Source: Pseudomonas izuensis (lineage in GTDB: Bacteria > Pseudomonadota > Gammaproteobacteria > Pseudomonadales > Pseudomonadaceae). Taken from it: 64,000 nt of DNA. Of the stretch, positions 25,824 to 34,011 are shown in pieces (the first letter of the stretch is position 1; each line of letters begins with the position of its first letter). The DNA is taken from positions 1 through 64,000 of the forward strand of contig NZ_WTFT01000028.1 in assembly GCF_009861505.1 (NCBI RefSeq), read 5' to 3'. Both the position numbers and the translations under genes were made by a program. The notes beneath the pieces are model-generated. The model worked only from the letters and a program-made list of their open reading frames with translations, was not told where the DNA came from and made no database searches.

Positions 25824-26696
25824 ATGAAACGTACGCCCCATTTGCTTGCTATCCAGTCCCACGTGGTGTTTGGTCACGCTGGCAACAGTGCCGCAGTTTT
25901 CCCGATGCAGCGGGTCGGTGTGAATGTCTGGCCGCTCAACACCGTGCAGTTCTCCAACCATACCCAATACGGCCAATGGGCCGGCGACGTGCTGGCCCCG
26001 CACCAGATTCCCGATCTGGTGGAAGGCATCGCGGCCATTGGCGAGCTGGGCAATTGCGATGCGGTGTTGTCGGGCTACCTCGGTAGCGCGGCCCAGGGTC
26101 GTGCCATCCTCACGGGCGTGGCGCGGATCAAGTCGATGAACCCCAAGGCACTGTACCTGTGTGACCCGGTAATGGGCCATCCGGAGAAGGGCTGCAGCGT
26201 ACCGGCGGAAGTCAGCGATTTCCTGCTGGAGGAGGCCGCCGCTGTGGCCGACTTCATGTGCCCGAATCAATTGGAGCTCGACAGTTTCTCTGGGCGCAAG
26301 CCGCAGTCACTGTTCGATTGCCTGGCAATGGCGCGGGCGCTGTTGGCGCGCGGGCCCAAAGCGGTGCTGGTCAAACATCTGGACTACCCGGGTAAAACAC
26401 CGGACGTCTTCGAAATGCTGCTGGTGACAGCCGAAGGCAGCTGGCATCTGCAACGTCCGTTGCTGGCGTTTCCGCGTCAGCCGGTGGGCGTTGGTGACCT
26501 GACTTCTGGATTGTTTCTCGCGCGCGTGCTGCTGGGGGACAGCCTGGTGGCCGCTTTTGAATTCGCGGCATCGGCAGTGCATGAGGTATTGCTGGAAACC
26601 CAGGCCTGCGCCAGTTACGAGCTGGAACTGGTGCGGGCGCAGGACCGGATTGCCCATCCGCGGGTGCGGTTCGAAGCGACGCCTATCAGTCTCTGA
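25824..26696 (+). CDS. pdxY: Pyridoxal kinase
   Basis: A 290-residue ribokinase-fold enzyme that phosphorylates pyridoxal to pyridoxal 5'-phosphate in the B6 salvage pathway. It shows LAIQSHVVFGHAGNSAAVFPMQ at the N-terminus (substrate site), TVQFSNHTQYG, YLCDPVMGH, and the C-terminal ATP and anion-hole motif GVGDLTSGLFLARVL with the catalytic Asp. The start at 25824 matches the PdxY N-terminus; an upstream in-frame extension is not conserved-looking. Confidence 0.95.
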   Translation: MKRTPHLLAIQSHVVFGHAGNSAAVFPMQRVGVNVWPLNTVQFSNHTQYGQWAGDVLAPHQIPDLVEGIAAIGELGNCDAVLSGYLGSAAQGRAILTGVARIKSMNPKALYLCDPVMGHPEKGCSVPAEVSDFLLEEAAAVADFMCPNQLELDSFSGRKPQSLFDCLAMARALLARGPKAVLVKHLDYPGKTPDVFEMLLVTAEGSWHLQRPLLAFPRQPVGVGDLTSGLFLARVLLGDSLVAAFEFAASAVHEVLLETQACASYELELVRAQDRIAHPRVRFEATPISL

Positions 26697-26705
26697 TCGG
26701 CGTTG

Positions 26706-26807
26706 AGCCAATCGCGAGCAAGCTCGCTCCCACAGGGTTTTGCGGCGTGCATTTTTTTTGCGCAACACAGCGAATCAACTGTGGGAGCGAGCTTGCTCGC
26801 GATGACT
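26706..26807. repeat. REP-like inverted repeat pair
   Basis: ATCGCGAGCAAGCTCGCTCCCACAG faces CTGTGGGAGCGAGCTTGCTCGCGAT around a spacer of roughly 40 bases, between the convergent pdxY and thioesterase genes. Confidence 0.88.
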
Positions 26808-26841
26808 ATCTCAATAACGCCATCAAAACTGCCTGCCCAAC

Positions 26842-27324
26842 TCAGGCATCGCCCTTGATTTCCTGATACCGCTTTTCCAGCTCCTGGCGAATCTGACGAC
26901 GCTGCTGGGCCTGGATGTAGCGGCGTTTGCTTTCGCTGTTGTCCGGTTGCAGAGGTGGCACAGGGGCGGGTTTACGCTGGTCATCCACCGCGACCATGGT
27001 GAAGAAGCAACTATTGGTGTGGCGCACCGAGCGCTCACGGATGTTCTCGGTCACCACCTTGATGCCCACCTCCATCGAGGTATTCCCGGTGTAGTTGACC
27101 GAAGCCAGAAAGGTCACCAGTTCGCCGACATGGATCGGCTCACGGAAAATCACCTGGTCTACCGACAGGGTCACCACGTAGCGGCCGGCATAGCGGCTGG
27201 CGCAGGCGTAGGCGACTTCGTCGAGGTACTTGAGCAGGGTACCACCGTGAACATTGCCAGAGAAGTTGGCCATGTCGGGGGTCATCAATACCGTCATCGA
27301 CAGCTGGGCGTTTCCGGGTTCCAT
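26842..27324 (-). CDS. Acyl-CoA thioesterase, YciA type
   Basis: A 160-residue hotdog-fold thioesterase. Residues MANFSGNVHGGTLLKYLDEVAY carry the conserved N/D and HGG active-site turn, followed by the YVVTLSVDQVIFREPIHVGELVTF strands. The C-terminal 40 residues are charged and helical. It hydrolyses acyl-CoA esters, possibly of short to medium chain. The ATG at 27324 gives the family's MEPGNAQLSMTVLMTPD start. The thioesterase/pdxY/antiporter grouping is, as I recall, conserved in Pseudomonas. Confidence 0.92.
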   Translation of the reverse strand: MEPGNAQLSMTVLMTPDMANFSGNVHGGTLLKYLDEVAYACASRYAGRYVVTLSVDQVIFREPIHVGELVTFLASVNYTGNTSMEVGIKVVTENIRERSVRHTNSCFFTMVAVDDQRKPAPVPPLQPDNSESKRRYIQAQQRRQIRQELEKRYQEIKGDA

Positions 27325-27610
27325 AGCATTCTCACGGATCAAGGCAAGGTTTGAGGGACGCACCTCTGCGGGTGCCTGCGTGGTTTTTTCAAACCAACAG
27401 TTATCGGGACGCCGGGCGGGAAGCCGCCGTCACGCCGGATCGATCTGTTTCCATATATTGCACCGCCTTTCTGCTGGAAGTCGCGGTGTTACCCTGCAAA
27501 AGCCCATCCAAAATGGAAAAACTCCTACGCGGAAATCGGATTTTTAATCTGTTCGAACGGACGTTTTCCGCGTCTGCGATTGTGCGAAGCCACCCAAGGA
27601 GCGACATACC

Positions 27611-29374
27611 ATGCATGCCATCAGTTTTATTCAGGATCTGGCAGTGATCATGTTGGTCGCAGGTGTGGTGACCGTCCTTTTCCACCGCTTCAAACAACCG
27701 GTGGTGCTGGGCTACATCGTTGCCGGCTTCATCATCGGCCCGCACACCCCGCCGTTCGGCTTGATTCACGACGAAGAGACCATCAAGACCCTGGCGGAAC
27801 TCGGGGTGATTTTCCTGATGTTCTGCCTGGGCCTGGAGTTCAGCCTGCGAAAACTGTTCAAGGTCGGCGCAACGGCGTTTATCGCGGCGTTCCTGGAAAT
27901 CGTGCTGATGATCTGGATCGGCTACGAAATCGGCCGCTGGTTCGACTGGAACACCATGGACTCGCTGTTCCTCGGCGCGATCCTGGCGATTTCCTCGACC
28001 ACCATCATCGTCAAGGCGCTCAACGATCTGAAGATGAAAAACCAGCGCTTTGCCCAGCTGATTTTTGGTGTGTTGATCGTTGAAGACATCCTGGGCATCG
28101 GCATCATCGCCTTGCTGTCGAGCATTGCGGTCAGTGGCACGGTCAGCTCAGGCGAAGTGTTTTCCACCGTTGGCAAGCTCTCGCTGTTCATGATCGTCGC
28201 GCTGGTGATCGGCATTTTGCTGGTGCCGCGATTGCTGGCCTATGTGGCCAGGTTCGAAAGCAACGAAATGTTGCTGATTACGGTGCTGGGGCTCTGTTTT
28301 GGCTTCTGCCTGCTGGTGGTCAAGCTCGAATACAGCATGGTACTCGGCGCATTCCTGATTGGCGCCATCATGGCCGAATCCCGGCAGTTGCTTAAGATCG
28401 AACGCCTGATCGAACCGGTTCGCGATTTGTTCAGCGCCATTTTCTTCGTGGCGATCGGCTTGATGCTCGACCCGATGATCCTGTTGCAATACGCCTGGCC
28501 AATCGCAGTGATCACGGTGGCAGTCGTGCTTGGCAAGATGCTGTCCTGCGGTCTCGGTGCTTTTATCGCCGGCAATGATGGACGCACCTCTCTGCGCGTC
28601 GGGATGGGGCTTTCGCAGATTGGCGAATTTTCCTTCATCATCGCCTCGCTGGGCATGACCCTGCAGGTTACCAGTAACTTCCTTTACCCGGTGGCCGTGG
28701 CGGTTTCGGTGCTCACCACGTTGCTGACACCCTATTTGATCCGCGCGGCCGACCCATTGTCGATCAAGTTGGCTGCGGTGATGCCGCAGCGACTGGGCCG
28801 GGTGTTGGGGATGTATGGCGAATGGCTGCGCAGCATCCAGCCGCAGGGCGAGGGCGCATTGCTGGCCTCGATGATTCGACGGATTTTGCTGCAAGTGGGG
28901 GTCAACCTGGCGTTGGTGATCGCAATCTTCTTCGCGGGTGCTTACTTCGCCGAACGCATATCCGCTTACCTGCAAGGCTGGATCAGTGACCCGAGTTGGC
29001 AGAAAGCCTTGATCTGGGGCGGGGCGCTGTTGCTCTCGCTGCCGTTCTTGATTGCTGCGTATCGCAAGCTCAAGGCGCTGTCGATGCTGCTGGCGGAAAT
29101 GGGAGTCAAGCCGGAAATGGCGGGGCGCCACACGCAGCGAGTGCGCCGGGTGATCTCCGAAGTGATCCCGATCCTCTCGCTGTTGGTGATTTTCCTGCTA
29201 TTGGCAGCCTTGTCGGCCAGTATTCTGCCGACCAACAAGTTGCTGGTGCTGATCGCCGTGGTAGCGGCTACCGTGGCTGCACTGCTGTGGCGCTGGTTTA
29301 TCCGCGTCCACACGCGCATGCAGGTGGCGTTGCTGGATACCCTGGACAATCACAAGGATTCGCCAGGGCGCTGA
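27611..29374 (+). CDS. Monovalent cation:proton antiporter (CPA2 family)
   Basis: A 587-residue inner-membrane protein. About 12 helices (residues 1-385) show CPA2 hallmarks: VVLGYIVAGFIIGPHTPP, FLMFCLGLEFSLRKL, SSTTIIVKAL and GLSQIGEFSFIIASLG. Three or four further hydrophobic helices follow (about 420-570) in place of the TrkA-N domain of KefB/KefC, so it is likely not glutathione-gated. Exchanges K+ or Na+ for protons. The ribosome binding site is AAGGAG, 9 bases before the ATG. Confidence 0.92.
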   Translation: MHAISFIQDLAVIMLVAGVVTVLFHRFKQPVVLGYIVAGFIIGPHTPPFGLIHDEETIKTLAELGVIFLMFCLGLEFSLRKLFKVGATAFIAAFLEIVLMIWIGYEIGRWFDWNTMDSLFLGAILAISSTTIIVKALNDLKMKNQRFAQLIFGVLIVEDILGIGIIALLSSIAVSGTVSSGEVFSTVGKLSLFMIVALVIGILLVPRLLAYVARFESNEMLLITVLGLCFGFCLLVVKLEYSMVLGAFLIGAIMAESRQLLKIERLIEPVRDLFSAIFFVAIGLMLDPMILLQYAWPIAVITVAVVLGKMLSCGLGAFIAGNDGRTSLRVGMGLSQIGEFSFIIASLGMTLQVTSNFLYPVAVAVSVLTTLLTPYLIRAADPLSIKLAAVMPQRLGRVLGMYGEWLRSIQPQGEGALLASMIRRILLQVGVNLALVIAIFFAGAYFAERISAYLQGWISDPSWQKALIWGGALLLSLPFLIAAYRKLKALSMLLAEMGVKPEMAGRHTQRVRRVISEVIPILSLLVIFLLLAALSASILPTNKLLVLIAVVAATVAALLWRWFIRVHTRMQVALLDTLDNHKDSPGR

Positions 29375-29395
29375 CCCGGTGGGTCGTCAGTTGAC

Positions 29396-29803
29396 TCAGC
29401 TTTCCAGCCAGACGTCCCGCGCCCAGTGCCACACCGACTCCCAGGTTTCTTCGGTGACCAGTTCTTCCTCGGCAGACCACAACACCACGGTGCCATCCTC
29501 TTCGACGCAATAGTAGTCGTCACCGTCCTGGCAGATCGGGATCAGGCTGCGGTCGACACCGGCGTCCCAGGCGTTGGCGGCAACGTCCGGCAGGTAGGTG
29601 TGGGATTGCGGGTCGGTGACGGTCACCGGCTCCAGACTGCCGTAGACCACGTCGCTGACGGTCAGCAAAAACTCTCTGAAGACGAAGGGGATGTCGATGA
29701 ACAGTTGTTCTTCGATTTCGACCAGCAGATCTTCGTCAGGCAACTCCAAGGGGACCGGTACCGGTTCGTTGGCTTCACGCAGTTGTTCGATGATTTCTTC
29801 CAC
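29396..29803 (-). CDS. SMI1/KNR4-family protein
   Basis: A 135-residue acidic protein with the SMI1/KNR4 pattern: PLELPDEDLLVEIEEQLFIDIPFVFREFLLTVSD at residues 18-51, then LIPICQDGDDYYCVEEDGTVVLW and a Trp-rich end. This superfamily includes many toxin-immunity proteins, but here no toxin gene adjoins, and a stand-alone housekeeping copy is known in Pseudomonas. Role unknown. Confidence 0.85.
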   Translation of the reverse strand: MEEIIEQLREANEPVPVPLELPDEDLLVEIEEQLFIDIPFVFREFLLTVSDVVYGSLEPVTVTDPQSHTYLPDVAANAWDAGVDRSLIPICQDGDDYYCVEEDGTVVLWSAEEELVTEETWESVWHWARDVWLES

Positions 29804-29886
29804 GTCCGGGATCCTCTTGCTTGAATGGCGCGGTTTAGATGGGGCGGTTTATACAGTAGCTTGCTATAGATGCAACCGCGAAATAG

Positions 29887-29912
29887 AAAACCCCGGCAAG
29901 CCGGGGTTTTTT
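29887..29912. terminator. Bidirectional Rho-independent terminator
   Basis: AAAACCCCGG-CAAG-CCGGGGTTTT is a perfect stem with A- and T-tracts. It lies downstream of the Tim44-like gene on the minus strand and can end transcription from either side. Confidence 0.9.
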
Positions 29913-29937
29913 ATAACGAATCGTGCGTGGAGGATGA

Positions 29938-30816
29938 TTAGCCGTTCTGGCGGATACCTGCCACCAGCCAAGGCTGGTTTTCGCCCTGGGCACGTTCCAT
30001 GTTCCAGCTTTCGCTGAACACTTCGCCCTGGTCGAAACGCGAGGTTTTCGACACGCCGCTGAAGGTCAGGGTGGCGATGGTCTTGTCGGCGCGATCATCC
30101 ACACCGTCCAGTTGCACATTGAGGTTATTAATGTAGGTGGACTGGAAGCCGTCGCCCAGATCGGCACGTTCGCGCTTGAGGAATTCCAGCATTTGCGGAG
30201 TGACGAACTCGGCAATCTTGTCCATTTCGTTGGCGTCCCAGTGCTGTTGCAGGGACTGGAAGTGATTACGTGCCGCTTCGACGAAGTTACTTTCGTTGAA
30301 CCAGGCTGGTGCATTGATCACCGGACGGGCGGCAACGGGTGCAGCCGAACCGCCGAAGATCGAACCGCCGGCAGGCTTTTGTTCGAACGCTTCACGCTGC
30401 ATCGGTGCGTGGCCAGCCGGGGCATATTGCTCCTGATGCTTGCGACGACGGGCGGCGATGAAGCGGAAGATCAGGAACGCGATGACGGCCATGATCAGGA
30501 TGTCGAAGATCTGCATGCCCTGGAAGCCGCCACCCATGAACATGGATGCCAGCAGGCCACCGGCGGCGATGCCGGCCAGAGGGCCGAGCCAGCGCGAAGC
30601 GCCGCCGGCCTTGGCAGCGGCGCCAGCGGCACCGGCAGCACCAGCGGTCGCCGCAGCGCCGCCCATGCCTGGAGAAGATGGAGCCATCTGGCTGGTCTGG
30701 TGAGTCGGCGCAGCGCCTGCGCTTTTGCCACCACCGAAGCGCTTGGCGGCATTGACGTCGAGACTCATCGTCAGGCCGATGCACAACGCCATGGCGATGC
30801 TAAGAAAACGTTTCAT
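29938..30816 (-). CDS. Tim44-like domain protein
   Basis: A 292-residue protein. A signal peptide or signal anchor (MKRFLSIAMALCIGLTMSLDVNA) is followed by an Ala/Gly-rich low-complexity stretch (about 30-85), a pair of hydrophobic segments (LGPLAGIAAGGLLASMFMGGG and FDILIMAVIAFLIFRFIAARRRK) and a C-terminal Tim44/MBA1-like domain (about 165-292, ANEMDKIAEFVTPQMLEFL, SESWNMERAQGENQPWLVAGI). Bacterial Tim44-like proteins are membrane-linked and of unclear function. The start at 30816 is the one that opens the signal peptide; 30831 lies 5 codons earlier. Confidence 0.9.
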   Translation of the reverse strand: MKRFLSIAMALCIGLTMSLDVNAAKRFGGGKSAGAAPTHQTSQMAPSSPGMGGAAATAGAAGAAGAAAKAGGASRWLGPLAGIAAGGLLASMFMGGGFQGMQIFDILIMAVIAFLIFRFIAARRRKHQEQYAPAGHAPMQREAFEQKPAGGSIFGGSAAPVAARPVINAPAWFNESNFVEAARNHFQSLQQHWDANEMDKIAEFVTPQMLEFLKRERADLGDGFQSTYINNLNVQLDGVDDRADKTIATLTFSGVSKTSRFDQGEVFSESWNMERAQGENQPWLVAGIRQNG

Positions 30817-30995
30817 ATAGGGAATTCCCATTTGTGGAAGGCACGCGCGCCATGTTGCACAGCTGAAGTGTTACTGGCTAGCGGCAGAGTGTTTCGGGCT
30901 TTTGCCTGACAGGTCGGGTTCAGCTTCGGTCAGCGCAATAAGGCCTGTTAACTTTGGTCTGTAGGATGAGTGGATAAGTTTTGTAGGAGGGGTAC

Positions 30996-31436
30996 CTAGC
31001 GTCGCAGCGCCAGCATCACCACTCCAGCCGTGATCAGACCGATTCCGCCCCATTGGCGCAGGTCGAGTTTTTCGCCCAGCAGGAACACGCCGAGCATAGC
31101 CACCAGCACCACACTGAGTTTGTCCACCGGAGCGACCAGGGACGCAGGGCCGACTTTAAGCGCACGGAAGTAGCAAATCCACGATGCACCGGTGGCCAGG
31201 CCAGACAACAGCAGGAACAGGTAGCTTTTGGCAGAAATCGATCCTAATGCCTGATATTGGCCCGTGGCGTACAAAATCAAGGCCAGGCTGACCAATACCA
31301 CCACCGTTCGTAGCAAAGTGGCGAAATCCGAATTGACGTTCTCGACCCCGATCTTCGCGAAAATAGCGGTCAACGCCGCGAATGCAGCTGACAACAGGGC
31401 CCAGAATGTCCAGGAAGAGAAAAAGCCTGAGCCCAT
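30996..31436 (-). CDS. EamA-domain membrane protein (single-repeat DMT transporter)
   Basis: A 146-residue protein with five hydrophobic helices forming one EamA repeat (SAAFAALTAIFAKIGVENVN, then GASWICYFRALKVGPASLVAPVDKLS and a final GGIGLITAGVVML). Full drug/metabolite transporters have two repeats; half-size members must work as dimers. Substrate unknown. Confidence 0.9.
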   Translation of the reverse strand: MGSGFFSSWTFWALLSAAFAALTAIFAKIGVENVNSDFATLLRTVVVLVSLALILYATGQYQALGSISAKSYLFLLLSGLATGASWICYFRALKVGPASLVAPVDKLSVVLVAMLGVFLLGEKLDLRQWGGIGLITAGVVMLALRR

Positions 31437-31460
31437 GATTTTTTCCTTAAGTCAGACCAA

Positions 31461-31554
31461 CCTGTGGGAGCGAGCCTGCTCGCGATAGCCACGCCACGGT
31501 TTTCAGATAGACCGGGGCGCTTTCATTCGCGAGCAGGCTCGCTCCCACAGAAGC
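31461..31554. repeat. REP-like inverted repeat pair
   Basis: CTGTGGGAGCGAGCCTGCTCGCGAT faces ATTCGCGAGCAGGCTCGCTCCCACAG, between the EamA start and the uvrD stop. Here both neighbours are on the minus strand, so the repeat lies inside a tandem spacer. Confidence 0.88.
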
Positions 31555-31569
31555 ACCCCGGGATAGCTA

Positions 31570-33753
31570 TTAGATCGCTTCCAGCTTCGCATACCCCAGC
31601 ATCAACCACTTGCTGCCTTCGCTGAAGTTCACCTGAACCCGCGCCTGTGCACCGGCGCCTTCGAAGTTCAAGATCACACCCTCGCCAAACACCGAATGCC
31701 GTACCGCCTGGCCGAGACTGAAACCGGTCTGCGGGATTTCGCTGCCGCTGAATAGGTTGCTGCCACTCATCGACTGGTTGCCACCGAACGGACGGCTGAC
31801 GCTGTTGGAAAGCCGCACTTCCTGGATCAGACCTTTCGGCACTTCGCGTACGAAGCGCGACACCTTGTTGTAGGTCTCGCTGCCGTACAGGCGACGGGTT
31901 TCAGCATAGGTCATCACCAGGTTTTGCATGGCACGGGTGACGCCGACATAAGCCAGACGACGCTCTTCCTCAAGGCGACCGGGTTCTTCCAGGCTCATCT
32001 TGTGCGGGAACAGGCCTTCTTCCATGCCCACCAGGAACACGTAAGGGAATTCCAGGCCTTTGGCGCTGTGCAGGGTCATCAGCTGAATGCTGTCTTCGTG
32101 TTCGTCGGCCTGGGTATCCCCAGCTTCCAGCGACGCGTGACCGAGGAACGCAGCCAATGGCGTCAAGTTCTCGTCTTCTTCACTGTTTTCGAAGTTGCGC
32201 GCGGCGCTGACCAGTTCCTCAAGGTTTTCTACCCGGGCCTGGCCTTTCTCGCCTTTTTCCGCTTCGTGGTAGGCAATAAGCCCTGACTGCTCGATGACCG
32301 TCTGGGTCATCAGGTGCAGCGGCATTTCCATGCACTTGGCTGCGAGGTTCTCGATCAGTTCGATGAATGCGCCGAGCGCACCGGCCGCGCGTCCGGTCAG
32401 GCCCTTGTTGGCCACCAGTTGGCGCATCGCTTCCCACATCGACACATCGCTGTGGCGCGCATGGTCGCGAATCGCTTCGACGGTTTTTTCGCCGATGCCG
32501 CGGGCGGGTACGTTGATCACCCGTTCCAGCGCAGCATCGTTGCCACGGCCTTCAAGCAAACGCATATAAGCCATGGCGTTCTTGATTTCAGCCCGTTCGA
32601 AGAAGCGCTGACCACCGTAGATGCGGTACGGAATGCGTTCACGCAGCAGGGCTTCTTCCAAAACGCGGGATTGGGCGTTGGAGCGATACAGAATCGCGAT
32701 ATCGCTGCGTGCCAGGCCGGTTTTCAGCGCACTTTCGATGGTTTCGACAACGTAGCGGGCTTCGTCGTGTTCGTTGAACGCGGCATACAGGTTGATGGCT
32801 TCGCCTTCGCCGCCATCGGTCCACAGTTCCTTGCCCAGGCGTCCTGTGTTGTTGGCGATCAAGGCGTTGGCGGCCTTGAGGATGCCCGCGGTGGAGCGAT
32901 AGTTCTGCTCCAGGCGAATGGTTTCGGCGTCCGGGAAGTCTTCGGAATACTGGTAGATATTCTCGATTTTCGCGCCACGCCAGCCGTAGATCGACTGATC
33001 GTCATCGCCCACCACCATCAGGCTGTCGCCACCCTTGGCCAGCAGGCGTAACCACGCGTACTGCACGGCGTTGGTGTCCTGGAACTCGTCCACCAGAATG
33101 TGCCGGAAACGTTTCTGATAATGCGCCAGTAGTCCTGGATGATCGCGCCACAGGTCGAGGGCACGCAGCAGCAACTCGGAGAAGTCGATAACGCCGGCGC
33201 GTAAGCAGGCGGCCTCGTAGGCTTCATAGATGCTGCGCATGGTCGCCAGGAACAGATCGCCGCTGGCTTGAATGTGTTGCGGGCGCAGACCTTCGTCTTT
33301 CTGCCCGTTGATGAACCACTGGGCCTGGCGGGCCGGCCAGCGTTGTTCGTCCAGGCCCAGCTCGCGGATCACCCGCTTGACCAGCCGTTGCTGGTCGTCG
33401 CTGTCGAGAATCTGGAAAGTCTGGCTCAGCCCGGCTTCCTGCCAGTGCGCCCGCAACAAGCGGTGCGCCAGGCCGTGGAAGGTGCCGACCCACATGCCGG
33501 CCGGGTTGATACCCATCAGCTGCTCGATGCGATGGCGCATCTCGGCAGCAGCCTTGTTGGTGAACGTCACCGACAGGATGGAGTGGGGCGACGCGTTTTC
33601 GACCTGGATCAACCAGGCGATACGGTGCACCAGCACTCGGGTTTTACCGGAACCAGCACCGGCCAGGACCAACTGACGACCCACGGAGGCTGCTACAGCC
33701 TGGCGTTGGGCATCGTTGAGGGAGTTCAGCAGAAGGGAGAGATCATCGCGCAT
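31570..33753 (-). CDS. uvrD: DNA helicase II
   Basis: A 727-residue superfamily 1A 3'-5' helicase for nucleotide excision repair, mismatch repair and replication-fork maintenance. It has Walker A GAGSGKTRVL at residues 32-41, motif II VDEFQDTNAVQYAWL, motif III VGDDDQSIYGWRGA, motif IV RLEQNYRS, motif V TLHSAKGLEFPYVFLVGMEEGLFPH and motif VI LAYVGVTRAM. The C-terminal Tudor-like RNA polymerase-binding domain is intact (about 670-727, GQAVRHSVFGEGVILNFEG). Length matches UvrD (720 in E. coli). Confidence 0.97.
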   Translation of the reverse strand: MRDDLSLLLNSLNDAQRQAVAASVGRQLVLAGAGSGKTRVLVHRIAWLIQVENASPHSILSVTFTNKAAAEMRHRIEQLMGINPAGMWVGTFHGLAHRLLRAHWQEAGLSQTFQILDSDDQQRLVKRVIRELGLDEQRWPARQAQWFINGQKDEGLRPQHIQASGDLFLATMRSIYEAYEAACLRAGVIDFSELLLRALDLWRDHPGLLAHYQKRFRHILVDEFQDTNAVQYAWLRLLAKGGDSLMVVGDDDQSIYGWRGAKIENIYQYSEDFPDAETIRLEQNYRSTAGILKAANALIANNTGRLGKELWTDGGEGEAINLYAAFNEHDEARYVVETIESALKTGLARSDIAILYRSNAQSRVLEEALLRERIPYRIYGGQRFFERAEIKNAMAYMRLLEGRGNDAALERVINVPARGIGEKTVEAIRDHARHSDVSMWEAMRQLVANKGLTGRAAGALGAFIELIENLAAKCMEMPLHLMTQTVIEQSGLIAYHEAEKGEKGQARVENLEELVSAARNFENSEEDENLTPLAAFLGHASLEAGDTQADEHEDSIQLMTLHSAKGLEFPYVFLVGMEEGLFPHKMSLEEPGRLEEERRLAYVGVTRAMQNLVMTYAETRRLYGSETYNKVSRFVREVPKGLIQEVRLSNSVSRPFGGNQSMSGSNLFSGSEIPQTGFSLGQAVRHSVFGEGVILNFEGAGAQARVQVNFSEGSKWLMLGYAKLEAI

Positions 33754-34011
33754 CGGGGCATTCTAGGGGGCCGCGCCACACCGGGCAAACCCCCCTTTGC
33801 TTTAGCCGATGAAAGATGCGCGCAGGACGACCGGTCAGTCATCGGCTGCAAGCATTGGCCGCCCTAGTCTGGCGGCTCTAAGGTCGGGTCGGGTGCCCGA
33901 TGCTTTTGTCTGTTTATTGACCTGAAGCAGTTTGGTCCGGGCACTGGCTTGTGTATGCTCCGTCGACGTTTCGGGCTCATGCTCACCATTATAAGAACAA
34001 GAACATCGCCT

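Noticed and set aside
28148..29131. 327-codon open frame on the minus strand
   Set aside because: Antisense to the cation/proton antiporter gene; very His/Gln/Arg-rich, with no start context.
29396..29803. SMI1/KNR4 protein as immunity protein of a toxin system
   Set aside because: No toxin gene adjoins; the neighbours are an antiporter and a Tim44-like protein, so a housekeeping copy is more likely.
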